Positions 41,918-50,587 of a DNA stretch of 64,000 nt are shown here, piece by piece. This DNA comes from Streptomyces iranensis. GTDB taxonomy: Bacteria; Actinomycetota; Actinomycetes; Streptomycetales; Streptomycetaceae. The stretch spans positions 62,001-126,000 of the forward strand of contig NZ_JAGGLR010000029.1 of the NCBI RefSeq assembly GCF_017874715.1, in the 5' to 3' direction. Every line of letters begins with the position of its first letter. The stretch's first letter is position 1. Under the pieces are notes generated by a model that saw nothing but the letters and a program-made list of their open reading frames with translations, was not told the origin of the DNA and did not search any database. The translations under genes and the position numbers were made by a program.

Positions 41918-42562
41918 GTGCATCAACGAGCTCGATCGGCCGAGGACAAGGCACGCCGTGCGGACGATCTGCTGAAGGCGGCGGAGGCGCTGGCGCGCGA
42001 ACTCGGCGGCGTCCGGTACGTCACGCTGGCGGCGGTCACCGAACGGGCCGGACTGCATCGCACCGGCGTACGGCGGTACTACGCGAGCAAGGAGGAACTG
42101 CTGCTGGAGCTGGCCGAGCGGGGCTGGGGCCAGTGGCGGGACGCGATCAAGAGCGCGGTGGCGGGCCGCGTCGGCCTCGGGCCCGCGCAGACGGCGGCGG
42201 TGGTCAGCGAGACCCTGGTCGCGCTCCCGGTGTTCTGCGACCTCCTGACGCACGTCACGCTGTACCTCGAGGGCGACGTCGACATCGAGCGGGCCCGCCG
42301 GTACAAGACCAACTCCTTTGCCGCGCACGATGAGATCGCCGCCACGCTGGATCACGCGAGCACGATGTCGGTCGAGCGGATCGCGGGCCTGCTGGCGGCG
42401 GCGATCATGCTGGCGGCCGGTCTCTGGCAGGTCTCCCATCCCACCCCCACCCTTGCGGCGCTGTACGAGCAGGTGCCGCGGTGGGGGCATGTCGCGCTGG
42501 ATTTCGCCCCGCGGCTGACGAGTCTGCTCGAAGCGTGTGCGGTGGGACTCGGCGAGACGTGA
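41918..42562 (+). CDS. TetR-family regulator of the quinone oxidoreductase
   Basis: The 214-residue protein has its HTH at about residues 33-65 (RYVTLAAVTERAGLHRTGVRRYYASKEELLLELAERGW) and a YcdC-like C-terminal domain similar to that of the TetR at 38726. The start is the GTG at 41918, placed shortly after the second operator. Two matching palindromes in the divergent promoter strongly suggest it represses both itself and the oxidoreductase. Confidence 0.92.
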   Translation: MHQRARSAEDKARRADDLLKAAEALARELGGVRYVTLAAVTERAGLHRTGVRRYYASKEELLLELAERGWGQWRDAIKSAVAGRVGLGPAQTAAVVSETLVALPVFCDLLTHVTLYLEGDVDIERARRYKTNSFAAHDEIAATLDHASTMSVERIAGLLAAAIMLAAGLWQVSHPTPTLAALYEQVPRWGHVALDFAPRLTSLLEACAVGLGET

Positions 42563-42635
42563 TGCCGGAAGCTGTCCAGGCCCGGCCCCGGCCCAGGTCC
42601 AACCCCCAGGCCCAGACCCAGGCCCCAGCCCAGGC

Positions 42636-44243
42636 TCAGGCGCGGCGGATCGCGCGCCCCGCGAGGACGTCCGTCCGCCGTCCGTCCTCGATGACGGAAC
42701 GGCCGTCGATGAAGACGTGGGGGATGCCGGTCGGCAGGGTGCGCGGGGCCTCCAACGTCGAGCCCGCCGCGACCGTTTCCGGGTCGAAGAGGACGAGGTC
42801 CGCGCGGTAGCCCTCGCGGATCCGGCCCCGGTCGGGGAGGCGGAGGCGGGCCGCGGGGCGGGCGGTGAGGTGGGCCACGCACTCCTCCAGGGTGAGGACG
42901 CCCAGCTCACGGACGTAGCGGCCCAGGTACTGGGGGAAGGTGCCGTACGCGCGGGGGTGCGGCTTGGCGCCGTTCAGGATGCCGTCGCTGCCGCCGGTGT
43001 GGGCGGGGTGTTTCATGATCGCCTGGACGTTCTCCTCGTGCCCGACGTGCTGAAGGATCGTCGGGCCGAGGTGGTCGTCCAGGAGGAGGCGGCGCGCGGT
43101 GACCCAGGGGGCCTCGGCTCGCTCGCGGGCACTCGTGGCGACCGTTTTGCCCACGTATTCGGTGAGGGCCGGGTCGTTCACACCGGAGATCTCGATGGTG
43201 TCCCAGTTGATCGGCACCCCGTGGCAGCCGTCGGCTCCCTCTTCCTCCACGACGCGCCGGATGCGCTCGGCCTCGGCGTCGTCGCGCAGGCGGGCGAGGG
43301 CCGCGTCGGGGCCGCCCTCGGCCGCCCAGCTCGGCAGCATCGCGGCGAGCGTGGTGCAGCCCGGGAGATAGGGATAGGTGTCGAGGGTGATGTCGGCGCC
43401 GTCGGCGATCGCGGCGTCGAGGAGGGCGAGCAGCTCGGGGGCGCGGCCCTTGTTGAGGTCGAAGTTCATGGTGGCGTGGGCGAGGTGCAGCGCACAGCTC
43501 GCCTCCCGGCTGAGGGTCACCATCTCCTCGTAGGCGCGCAGGGCGCCGGCGCCGTACGAGCGGTGGTGCGGGCAGTAGTAGCCGTCGTACGCGGCCACGA
43601 CCCGGCACAGCTCGGTGAGTTCGGCGTCGGAGGCGTACATCCCGGGGGTGTAGGTGAGCCCGGAGGACAGGCCGACCGCCCCCTGCTCAAGACCCTCCGC
43701 CACCAGCGCCTTCATCCGCTCGACCTCGGCGGGCGTCGCGTCGCGGCCCTCCCAGCCGAGGGCGAGCATGCGGACGGTGCCCTGGGGGATGAGGTACGCG
43801 GCGTTGACCGCGATGCCCTGGCCGTCGAAGCCGTGGTCGAGGCGGTCCAGGAACTCGCCGACGGTGCGCCAGGTGAAGTCGATGTCGGAGCCGTCGCCGT
43901 TCCAGCCGGTGATGGCGGTACGGATCTGGGCGAGCGTGCGGTCGTCCACGGGCGCGTACGAGAGCCCGTCCTGGCCGATGACCTCCAGGGTCACGCCCTG
44001 GGCGGCCTTCGCGGAGTGGTCGGGGTCGCGGAGCAGGGCCAAGTCGCTGTGGGCGTGCATGTCGATGAAGCCGGGGGAGAGGGCGAGGCCGTCGGCCTCC
44101 ACCATGCGGTGTGCGGTGGGGCGCGCGCCGCTCCCCTCGGGCACGATGGCGGCGATCCGGCCGCCGTCGACGGCCACGTCCGCCCGATACCGGGCTTGCC
44201 CGGTGCCGTCGATGACGTCCGCACCGCGAATGACCAGCTCCAT
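42636..44243 (-). CDS. N-acyl-D-amino-acid deacylase (D-aminoacylase)
   Basis: The 535-residue amidohydrolase releases D-amino acids from N-acyl derivatives. It has the metal-binding DMHAHSD (near residue 61), the HLAHA and HH.SYG motifs of the D-aminoacylase subfamily, and the C-terminal beta-strand composite domain (PDRGRIREGYRADLVLFDPETV). ATG at 44243 follows GAGAGGGGC. It lies downstream of the PLP aldolase gene on the same strand, across a 556-bp repetitive gap, so the two may be expressed separately. Confidence 0.92.
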   Translation of the reverse strand: MELVIRGADVIDGTGQARYRADVAVDGGRIAAIVPEGSGARPTAHRMVEADGLALSPGFIDMHAHSDLALLRDPDHSAKAAQGVTLEVIGQDGLSYAPVDDRTLAQIRTAITGWNGDGSDIDFTWRTVGEFLDRLDHGFDGQGIAVNAAYLIPQGTVRMLALGWEGRDATPAEVERMKALVAEGLEQGAVGLSSGLTYTPGMYASDAELTELCRVVAAYDGYYCPHHRSYGAGALRAYEEMVTLSREASCALHLAHATMNFDLNKGRAPELLALLDAAIADGADITLDTYPYLPGCTTLAAMLPSWAAEGGPDAALARLRDDAEAERIRRVVEEEGADGCHGVPINWDTIEISGVNDPALTEYVGKTVATSARERAEAPWVTARRLLLDDHLGPTILQHVGHEENVQAIMKHPAHTGGSDGILNGAKPHPRAYGTFPQYLGRYVRELGVLTLEECVAHLTARPAARLRLPDRGRIREGYRADLVLFDPETVAAGSTLEAPRTLPTGIPHVFIDGRSVIEDGRRTDVLAGRAIRRA

Positions 44244-44295
44244 GGGGTTGCCCCTCTCTTCCTACCGACCGCGCCTGGGGCGCGCTATCCGTTTC

Positions 44296-44799
44296 CCCAC
44301 CCACCCGCCCTTACTTGGTGGGGGACCCTCCGGGTCCCCCACACCCCCGGCAAGCCGGGTGACCCGCGCCCCGCCTTGCCCGCGCCCCGCCCGGCGCCCA
44401 CTGTCCGGCGCCCTCCGGGCTCCGGCCCGCCCCCAGATGCCCCAGCGGGGGCAGCGGCGGGGCGTCGCCGCCCGGAACGGGCGCGGGTCCCGGGGCGCGT
44501 CGCGCACCAGGTGCCTGCGGCACGTGGCGCGCGCCCGGCCCCTGCCCGAGGGAGCCTCTGCCCGAGGGAGCCTCGCCCCGGGGCGCCGCTCTGGGATCCC
44601 GGGTCGGGCCCGAGGCGCTGTCCCGGGGCCTGGGACGCGGCCCCGGGCGGGTTGCCGGGCAGGGCGGGCCCCGCCCGGCGGGGTTTCGGGCCTTGCCCGG
44701 CCCTGGGGCTCCCGGCCCCCGGCCCTGGGGCTCCCGCCCCCGGGCAGGAGGCCCATCGGGGTCCGGGGCGGAGTCCCGGGGAAAGGGCGGGTGGGTGGG
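44296..44799. repeat. intergenic element bounded by 17-bp perfect inverted repeats
   Basis: CCCACCCACCCGCCCTT at 44296-44312 is exactly inverted at 44783-44799. The right arm abuts the last codon of the aldolase gene. Layout (C-tract arm next to a stop codon, GC-rich interior, opposite arm at the far end) parallels the elements at 35447 and 40416. Confidence 0.75.
44318..44342 (-). terminator. 11-bp hairpin inside the 44.3-kb gap
   Basis: GTGGGGGACCC (44318-44328) and GGGTCCCCCAC (44332-44342) pair perfectly around TCC. It may end the transcript of the aldolase gene. No U tract follows. Confidence 0.5.
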
Positions 44800-46089
44800 T
44801 CAGAAGAAGGTGCGGATGTAGTCGGTGACGGTGCCGTCCGCCTCCGCCACCGGGATCAGTTGCCACTTGTCGAAGCTGGTGCAGGGGTGGGAGAGGCCCA
44901 GGGCCACCCAGTCGCCGACTTCCAGGTGCGTGTCGTCCGCGACCGAGACCCAGGCGTGCTGGTCGGAGAGGGCCGTGATGGTGAGGCCCGTGGCGGGGCG
45001 GGTGGTGGCGTCCCGGGCGGAGCGGATGAGTTGGGGTTCGGGCATGTCCAGGTCGTAGGCCGCGTCCCGCTTGCCCGCGTTCAGGAAGGCCTGGCCGGGT
45101 TCGGGGCGCGAGACGACCTGGGCCCACAGGCGGAAGGCCGGGTGCAGCTCGCCCTCCTCCGGGACGCGGTTGAACGGGGTGATGTGCCGGTAGTGGCCGT
45201 CGTCGTGGGAGACGTACGCACCCGAGCGCAGCAGCTTCAGCACCGGGCGCGACAGCGCGGGCAGCTCCGCGAAGACGTCCGCCACCGCGTCGAACCAGGC
45301 GCTTCCGCCCGCGCTGACGACGACCTCGTCCACGTCCTCGAAGCGGCCCGCCGCGTCGAAATCCGCCGCCAGTGCCGTGAGGCGGCGCAGCCACGCCCGT
45401 ACCCGCTCGCCGTCCGGCTTCGGCACCTCGCCCTCGTAACCGGCCACCCCGACCAGCCGCAGGGTCCCGGCGGCCGCGACCGCGTCGGCGACCGCCGCGC
45501 ACTCCGCCTCCGTACGGACCCCGGTGCGCGCTCCCTCGCCGCCGCCCAGCTCGACCACCACATCGACCGGCCGCCGCGCGCCCGCTTCCCGCAGGGCCGC
45601 GTCCATCAGCTCCACGCCGCGCACGGAGTCGACGTAGGCGATGAAGCGGAAGTCGGGGTCGGCGTCGAGTTCGGCCGCGAGCCAGTGCAGGGCGGCGGCG
45701 TCGACGACCTCGTTGGCGAGGAAGATCCGCTGGATGCCGAAGGCCCGGTAGATCCGCACCTGGGTGGGGACGGCCGCGGTGATGCCCCAGGCCCCGTGCG
45801 CGAGCTGGCGCTCGAAGAGCTGCGGCGCCAGGGAGGTCTTGCCGTGCGGGGCGAAGGCGAGCCCGTGGGCGGCGGAGTAGCGCTCCATCGCCACCAGGTT
45901 GTGCTCAAGTGCCTCGGCCGACAGCGCCAGTACGGGCGTGGTGAAGCCACCGGTGAACAGGGAGCGCCGCTCGGCGGCGAGCTCGCCGACCGTAAGGCCC
46001 TCGGCATTCGGCGGCAGCCCCTTGAAGCGGTGGTCGACGCGCTCCCGCGCGAGGGCGGCGACGGCCTGGTCGCGGTGGTCGGTGGCCAT
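44800..46089 (-). CDS. PLP-dependent D-amino acid aldolase/deaminase (D-threonine aldolase fold)
   Basis: The 429-residue enzyme is a fold-type III PLP protein with an alanine-racemase-like barrel and a D-threonine aldolase/D-serine dehydratase C-terminal domain. The PLP lysine is in APHGKTSLAP. Zinc ligands of the family lie in GLSHPCTSFDKW (His and Cys). It may cleave D-threonine-like substrates or deaminate D-serine. ATG at 46089 follows GGAGGCGCTCC. It is divergent from the kinase-IclR-RidA operon; a palindrome between them suggests joint control by the IclR protein. Confidence 0.9.
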   Translation of the reverse strand: MATDHRDQAVAALARERVDHRFKGLPPNAEGLTVGELAAERRSLFTGGFTTPVLALSAEALEHNLVAMERYSAAHGLAFAPHGKTSLAPQLFERQLAHGAWGITAAVPTQVRIYRAFGIQRIFLANEVVDAAALHWLAAELDADPDFRFIAYVDSVRGVELMDAALREAGARRPVDVVVELGGGEGARTGVRTEAECAAVADAVAAAGTLRLVGVAGYEGEVPKPDGERVRAWLRRLTALAADFDAAGRFEDVDEVVVSAGGSAWFDAVADVFAELPALSRPVLKLLRSGAYVSHDDGHYRHITPFNRVPEEGELHPAFRLWAQVVSRPEPGQAFLNAGKRDAAYDLDMPEPQLIRSARDATTRPATGLTITALSDQHAWVSVADDTHLEVGDWVALGLSHPCTSFDKWQLIPVAEADGTVTDYIRTFF

Positions 46090-46112
46090 GGAGCGCCTCC
46101 ATAACGATTCCG

Positions 46113-46129
46113 GTTGCAATATCTGCAAC
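46113..46129. promoter_or_regulatory. palindrome between the aldolase gene and the kinase operon (IclR operator candidate)
   Basis: GTTGCA, five bases, TGCAAC form a perfect 6-5-6 palindrome. It lies in the 145-bp divergent promoter region, 24 bp before the aldolase start codon. Spacing and AT centre fit an IclR-type operator. The adjacent IclR gene is the best candidate. Confidence 0.65.
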
Positions 46130-46234
46130 GTTCATTGCGCATAACGCTTAGCGCTGTCTAACATCCCGCCCAGCACCGGGTCAACGGTGTGTGGCTGCCC
46201 CCCATCCGTCCATCCACGAGGAGCGAGACCAACC

Positions 46235-47398
46235 GTGTCCCCTCTCCCCAGCGCCGAGGCCGCCGACGGCGTCGCTGTTGTCGTCGACGTCGTATGCCTC
46301 GGCGAGTCGATGGTGACCTTCGTGCCGTCCCGTCCGGGCCGGCTGTCGGATGTCCCCTCGTTCGCCCGGGGCATCGGCGGCGCCGAGTCCAATGTCGCCT
46401 GTGGCCTGGCCCGCGCCGGGCACAGCGCGCGCTGGATCAGCCGGGTGGGCACGGACGGCTTCGGCGAGCACCTCGTACGGGAGATCGCGGCCACCGGCGT
46501 GGACACGGCAGACGTCCAGCGCGATCCGCGCCGCCCCACCGGGATCTACTTCCGTACGGCGGGGGAGCGTGCCGTCGGCTCCGAGACGGTCGACGGGGAC
46601 GACGGCGGCGGCGCCTCGGAACCGCTCGCCGAGGTGCTCTACTACCGGGCCGGATCCGCCGCCGCGGCCATGTCCCCCGCGCTCATCCCCCGGGAGCGGG
46701 CCTGGTCCGGCCGGGTGCTCCATCTGACCGGGATCACCCCCGCCCTCTCCGGCGACTGCCGGGCGCTGATGCGCGAGCTGACCACCCGCGCCCCGGGCCG
46801 TCCCCTCGTCTCCTTCGACCTCAACTACCGGGTCTCGCTCTGGCAGAAGGAAGAGGAAGAAGGAGCCGAGGGCGAAACCGGCCCTGCCGTACTGCTCGAC
46901 CTCGCACGCCGCTGCGACCTCGTCTTCGTCGGCGAGGACGAGGCCGCGGCGGTCTGGGGAGTGCGCGGCCCGGAGGCCATACGGGCCGCGCTGCCCGAGC
47001 CGGAGGTGCTGGTCGTCAAGCAGGGCGGCGCCGGGGCCACCGCCTACGCCCGTCGCTCGGGGGAGGACGCCGACGACGTCACCTTCGAACCCGCCCTGCG
47101 CGTCGACGTCGTCGCCCCCGTCGGCGCGGGCGACGCCTTCGCCGCCGGTTTCCTCTCCGGCACCCTGCGCGGACTGCCCGTCGCCGAACGGCTGCGCCAC
47201 GGCCACCTCATGGCCGCCGCCGCCCTCACCGTCCCCGGCGACCTCGGCACCCCGCCCTCCCGTGAGCACGCCGACCACCTGGTGGCACTCGATGCCACGC
47301 GGTGGGGCACACTGCGATTCGGCCCCGGCTGGACAGATCTGCCGAGTCCCGCCGAAAAGTGGGCCGAGACCGCAGTGGTGGAGGTACCCGACTCATGA
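46235..47398 (+). CDS. PfkB-family sugar kinase (2-keto-3-deoxygluconate kinase-like)
   Basis: The 387-residue kinase has PfkB signatures: VVCLGESMVTFVPSRPG near the start, ARGIGGAESNVACGLARAG (substrate-binding), and APVGAGDAFAAGFLSG with the catalytic Asp. The closest family role is phosphorylation of 2-keto-3-deoxygluconate. A GntP-type permease downstream fits a sugar-acid pathway. GTG at 46235 is preferred because the homologous core begins shortly after it. The gene ends with an ATGA overlap to iclR. Confidence 0.88.
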   Translation: MSPLPSAEAADGVAVVVDVVCLGESMVTFVPSRPGRLSDVPSFARGIGGAESNVACGLARAGHSARWISRVGTDGFGEHLVREIAATGVDTADVQRDPRRPTGIYFRTAGERAVGSETVDGDDGGGASEPLAEVLYYRAGSAAAAMSPALIPRERAWSGRVLHLTGITPALSGDCRALMRELTTRAPGRPLVSFDLNYRVSLWQKEEEEGAEGETGPAVLLDLARRCDLVFVGEDEAAAVWGVRGPEAIRAALPEPEVLVVKQGGAGATAYARRSGEDADDVTFEPALRVDVVAPVGAGDAFAAGFLSGTLRGLPVAERLRHGHLMAAAALTVPGDLGTPPSREHADHLVALDATRWGTLRFGPGWTDLPSPAEKWAETAVVEVPDS

Positions 47399-48228
47399 GC
47401 CAGACCGTCGACCGAGCGCTGAGCATCCTGCCGCTGCTGGCGGAGGGGCCGGCCAATCTGGAGCAGGTCGCCACGCGGCTGGGCGTGCACAAGTCGACCG
47501 CGCTGCGGCTGCTGCGCACCCTCCATGAGCACGGCATGGTCTACCGCCAGCAGGACCAGCGCTACCGCCTCGGCGCCCGTCTCTTCGCGCTCGCGCAGGA
47601 GGCGGTCGAGAACCTCGACGTACGCGAGATCGCCCACCCCCATCTGGTGGCGCTCAACGAACGGTGCGGGCACACCGTCCACCTCGCGGTGTACGAGGAG
47701 AACGAGGTGCTCTACATCGACAAGGTGGAGAGCCGCTACCCGGTGCGGATGTACTCGCGGATCGGCAAGCCCGTGGCCATCACCGTGGCCGCCGTGGCGA
47801 AGCTGCTGCTGGCCGATCTGCCCGAGCCCGAGCGGCGGACGCTGGCCGAGCGGCTCACCTACCCCGCGTACACGCCCCGTTCGACGCCCAACGCCGCCGC
47901 GTTCCTCAAGGAGCTGGCGACCGTGCGCGAACAGGGCTGGGCCACCGACTTCGGCGGCCACGAGGAGTCGATCAACTGCGTCGGAGCGCCGATCCGGGGG
48001 GCGGACGGACGGGTCGTCGCCGCCTGTTCGGTGTCGGCGCCGAACGTCGTCGTCACCGCCGAAGAACTCCTCTCCCTGCTGCCGCTGGTGCGCCGTACGG
48101 CGGAGGAGATCAGCCGGGAATACTCGGGCGGCGCCCCGGTGTCCGCATCGGTGTCCCACGCCTCGCAGAACCCCTCCCAAGTAACAGCCGAAACACCCGA
48201 GAAGAGAGCCGAGGAGACCTCCTCATGA
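47395..48228 (+). CDS. IclR-family transcriptional regulator
   Basis: The 277-residue protein has an N-terminal winged helix (SILPLLAEGPANLEQVATRLGVHKSTALRLLRTLHEHGMV, about residues 10-50). The C-terminal IclR effector domain includes GHTVHLAVYEENEVLYIDKVESRYPVRMYSRIGKPVAI and ESINCVGAPI. The tail is polar and variable. It lies between kinase and ridA in a tight operon (ATGA at both ends) and likely controls the cluster. Confidence 0.95.
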   Translation: MSQTVDRALSILPLLAEGPANLEQVATRLGVHKSTALRLLRTLHEHGMVYRQQDQRYRLGARLFALAQEAVENLDVREIAHPHLVALNERCGHTVHLAVYEENEVLYIDKVESRYPVRMYSRIGKPVAITVAAVAKLLLADLPEPERRTLAERLTYPAYTPRSTPNAAAFLKELATVREQGWATDFGGHEESINCVGAPIRGADGRVVAACSVSAPNVVVTAEELLSLLPLVRRTAEEISREYSGGAPVSASVSHASQNPSQVTAETPEKRAEETSS

Positions 48229-48638
48229 CCGAGAAGCTCCAGAAGACCGCGATCACCCCGGCCACGCACACCACCCCGCCCGCCAAGTTCTCCCACGGCG
48301 TGAAGAAGGGGAACATCCTCCAGGTCGCCGGTCAGGTCGGCTTCGGCCCCGCCGTCCCGGGCCAGGCCCCCACCCCCGTCGGGCCGACCCTGCGCGAGCA
48401 GACCCTCCAGACCCTGCGCAATGTGCAGTCCGTGCTGGAGGAGGGCGGCGCGAGCTGGGAGGACGTGGTGATGGTGCGGATCTACCTCACGGACACCGGC
48501 CACTTCGCCGAACTCAACGAGATCTACAACGAGTTCTTCGCCGACCTGAAGGAGGCCGCGGCCGCCCGTACGACGGTCTACGTCGGCCTCCCGGCCGGTC
48601 TGCTCGTCGAGATCGACGCCCTCGCCGTTCTGGGCTGA
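48225..48638 (+). CDS. RidA family reactive-intermediate deaminase
   Basis: RidA hydrolyses reactive enamines and imines, such as 2-aminoacrylate, which PLP enzymes produce from serine or threonine. The 137-residue protein begins with an extended N-terminus and then the RidA core (SHGVKKGNILQVAGQVGF; LRNVQSVLEEGGASWEDVVMVRIYLTD; RTTVYVGLPAGLLVEIDALAVL). The Arg in ARTTVYV is the family's catalytic Arg. Its presence supports an enamine-forming role for the aldolase/deaminase nearby. A 15-bp terminator follows. Confidence 0.95.
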   Translation: MTEKLQKTAITPATHTTPPAKFSHGVKKGNILQVAGQVGFGPAVPGQAPTPVGPTLREQTLQTLRNVQSVLEEGGASWEDVVMVRIYLTDTGHFAELNEIYNEFFADLKEAAAARTTVYVGLPAGLLVEIDALAVLG

Positions 48639-48648
48639 CCCCCGAACC

Positions 48649-48685
48649 CCCGCGGCGGGCGGGAGCTTTCCCCGCCCGCCGCGGG
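48649..48685 (+). terminator. terminator of the kinase-iclR-ridA operon
   Basis: A perfect 15-bp GC stem (48649-48663 with 48671-48685) has an AGCTTTC loop. It begins ten bases after the ridA stop codon. Confidence 0.85.
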
Positions 48686-48828
48686 TTCCACCCCTGACTC
48701 GTCCTCACCGTCCCCGTCGCCGGAAGCTCGAGCCCTGATCACCCGCACCCAGGTTCTTCCCCAGGTTTTCCCAGCGCGCGGCCCCCCGCCGTGCGGCGAT
48801 ATCCCCTACCCACATCCCGGAGTTCCCC

Positions 48829-50301
48829 ATGCTGCTCGCGGCCGCTCCCGCTGCCGAGACCCCACCGCACACCGGTGGTCTGCTCGCCCTCATCCACGGC
48901 ACCGCCGGTCTGCTGACCGTCGCCGCCCTCGGCATCGCCCTTCTGCTCTACCTGATCATCAAGGTCCGGCTGCAGCCCTTCGTGGCGCTGCTCGGCGTCT
49001 CCATCGCGGTCGGTCTGGCCGCCGGTCTCTCGGTCACCGAACTCTTCGGCACGGTCCAGAAGTCCGACGCCGTCTCGCTCATCGAATCCGGTATGGGCGG
49101 CATCCTCGGCCACATAGCCATCATCATCGGCCTGGGCACCATGCTCGGCGCGATCCTCGAGGTCTCCGGCGGCGCGGAGGCGCTCAGCGCCCGGCTGCTC
49201 GGCATCTTCGGGGAGAAGCGGGCGCCGCTCGCGATGGGGCTCACCGGCCTGATCTTCGGCATACCCGTCTTCTTCGACGTCGGCATCTTCGTCCTCGCGC
49301 CGATCGTCTACGCGGCCGCCAAGCGCAGCGGCAAGTCGATCCTGCTCTACGCGATGCCGCTGCTCGCGGGGTTGTCCATGACCCACGCCTTCCTGCCGCC
49401 GCACCCCGGCCCGGTGGCCGCGGCCGGACTGCTCCATGTCGACCTGGGCTGGGTCATCCTGATGGGCATCATCGTGGGCATCCCGTCGGTGCTGGCCGCG
49501 TGGGGCTACGCCGCCTGGATCGGCAAGCGCATCTTCGTGCCCGTACCGCAGGACATGGTCGAGGCGGCCGAGGAGTCCCGGGAGGCGGTCGCGGCCCAGC
49601 AGCGCGCTTCCGGCGCCACCCCGGCCGAGCGGCCGGTCCCGGTGGCCACGGTGCTCGCGATCATCGGCACCCCGCTCGTCCTGATCCTCTGCGCCACGTT
49701 CTCCTCCGTCGCGCTTGACCCGAGCACCGGCCGCTCGGTCATCGAGTTCTTCGGCCACCCCTTCGTGGCGCTGACGATCGCCCTGCTCCTCGCCTACTAC
49801 CTGCTGGGCATCCGGCGCGGCTGGTCCCGCAAGTCCCTGGAGACCGTCTCCACCGCCTCCCTCAAGCCCGTGGGCAACATCCTCCTGGTGGTCGGCGCGG
49901 GCGGCGTCTTCGGCGCGGTCCTCAAGGGCAGCGGTGTCGCCCAGGCCCTGGCCGACGCCTTCGACAGCGCGGGCCTGCCGGTCATCGTGCTGGCCTGGCT
50001 GATCTCGGTGGTGCTCCGGGTGGCCCAGGGCTCGGCGACGGTCGCGATCGTCACGACGGCGGGCATCGTCACCCCGATGCTCTCCGAAGGCGACTATTCG
50101 CAGGCCCATCTGGCGCTGGTCATCATGTCCATCTCGGCGGGCTCGATCTTCGCCTCGCACGTCAACGACGGCGGCTTCTGGATGGTGGCGAAGTACTTCG
50201 GCATCACCGAGAGCGACACGCTGAAGTCCTGGACGGTCCTGGAGACGGTGCTGTCGGTGGCCGGTTTCGTGGTGGCGGCCCTGCTGAGCATCGTCATCTA
50301 G
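48829..50301 (+). CDS. gluconate:H+ symporter, GntP family
   Basis: The 490-residue permease has about 12-14 membrane helices and GntP motifs (GLIFGIPVFFDVGIFVLAPIVYAAAKRSGKSILLYAMPLLAGLSMTHAFLPPHPGPVAAAGLL). It imports gluconate or a related hydroxy acid. The position after kinase-IclR-RidA suggests it serves that pathway, though the terminator in front implies its own promoter. A hairpin terminator lies after the gene. Confidence 0.93.
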   Translation: MLLAAAPAAETPPHTGGLLALIHGTAGLLTVAALGIALLLYLIIKVRLQPFVALLGVSIAVGLAAGLSVTELFGTVQKSDAVSLIESGMGGILGHIAIIIGLGTMLGAILEVSGGAEALSARLLGIFGEKRAPLAMGLTGLIFGIPVFFDVGIFVLAPIVYAAAKRSGKSILLYAMPLLAGLSMTHAFLPPHPGPVAAAGLLHVDLGWVILMGIIVGIPSVLAAWGYAAWIGKRIFVPVPQDMVEAAEESREAVAAQQRASGATPAERPVPVATVLAIIGTPLVLILCATFSSVALDPSTGRSVIEFFGHPFVALTIALLLAYYLLGIRRGWSRKSLETVSTASLKPVGNILLVVGAGGVFGAVLKGSGVAQALADAFDSAGLPVIVLAWLISVVLRVAQGSATVAIVTTAGIVTPMLSEGDYSQAHLALVIMSISAGSIFASHVNDGGFWMVAKYFGITESDTLKSWTVLETVLSVAGFVVAALLSIVI

Positions 50302-50312
50302 CGGACGGCGCC

Positions 50313-50339
50313 CGAATCCGGCGGAAACCGCCGGATTCG
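50313..50339. terminator. bidirectional terminator after the gluconate permease gene
   Basis: CGAATCCGGCGG (50313-50324) and CCGCCGGATTCG (50328-50339) pair perfectly around AAA, between convergent genes. Confidence 0.85.
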
Positions 50340-50359
50340 GCCGCCGTCGCTTCGACGGG

Positions 50360-50587
50360 TCAGGTGGTGGGAAACTCCCCGCTCCTGACGGCGGAGACGA
50401 ACGCCGACCAGGCGGACGACTCGAATACGAGCGCCGGGCCGTGCGGGTCTTTGCTGTCGCGGACGGGGACGTCGGCGCGACCTTGCGCTACTTCGAGGCA
50501 GTCGCCGTTGCTGCCTCCGCTGTAGCTGGACTTGAACCACCCTATGAGTGCCGAGGCGTTGGGGATGGTGTGCTTACTGCTGACCAT
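50360..50587 (-). CDS. DUF397 family small protein (WhiJ-associated)
   Basis: The 75-residue protein is a typical DUF397 member: WFKSSYSGGSNGDCLEVAQGRADVPVRDSKDPHGPALVFESSAWSAFVSAVRSGEF. In Streptomyces these proteins are encoded beside WhiJ-like XRE regulators and act as regulatory partners, influencing development or antibiotic production. Its ATG lies 14 bases before the stop codon of the XRE gene, so the two are translationally linked. Confidence 0.95.
   Translation of the reverse strand: MVSSKHTIPNASALIGWFKSSYSGGSNGDCLEVAQGRADVPVRDSKDPHGPALVFESSAWSAFVSAVRSGEFPTT

Larger units (their letters stand above)
44244..44799. other. non-coding, very GC-rich gap with inverted repeats
   Basis: This 556-bp gap holds a perfect 11-bp hairpin at 44318-44342 (GTGGGGGACCC and its complement around TCC) and the outer inverted repeat of 44296-44799. 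Between them are dense GGGCCCGGGGCTCC-type repeats. It has several G-runs that could form quadruplexes. I see no credible gene. Confidence 0.8.
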
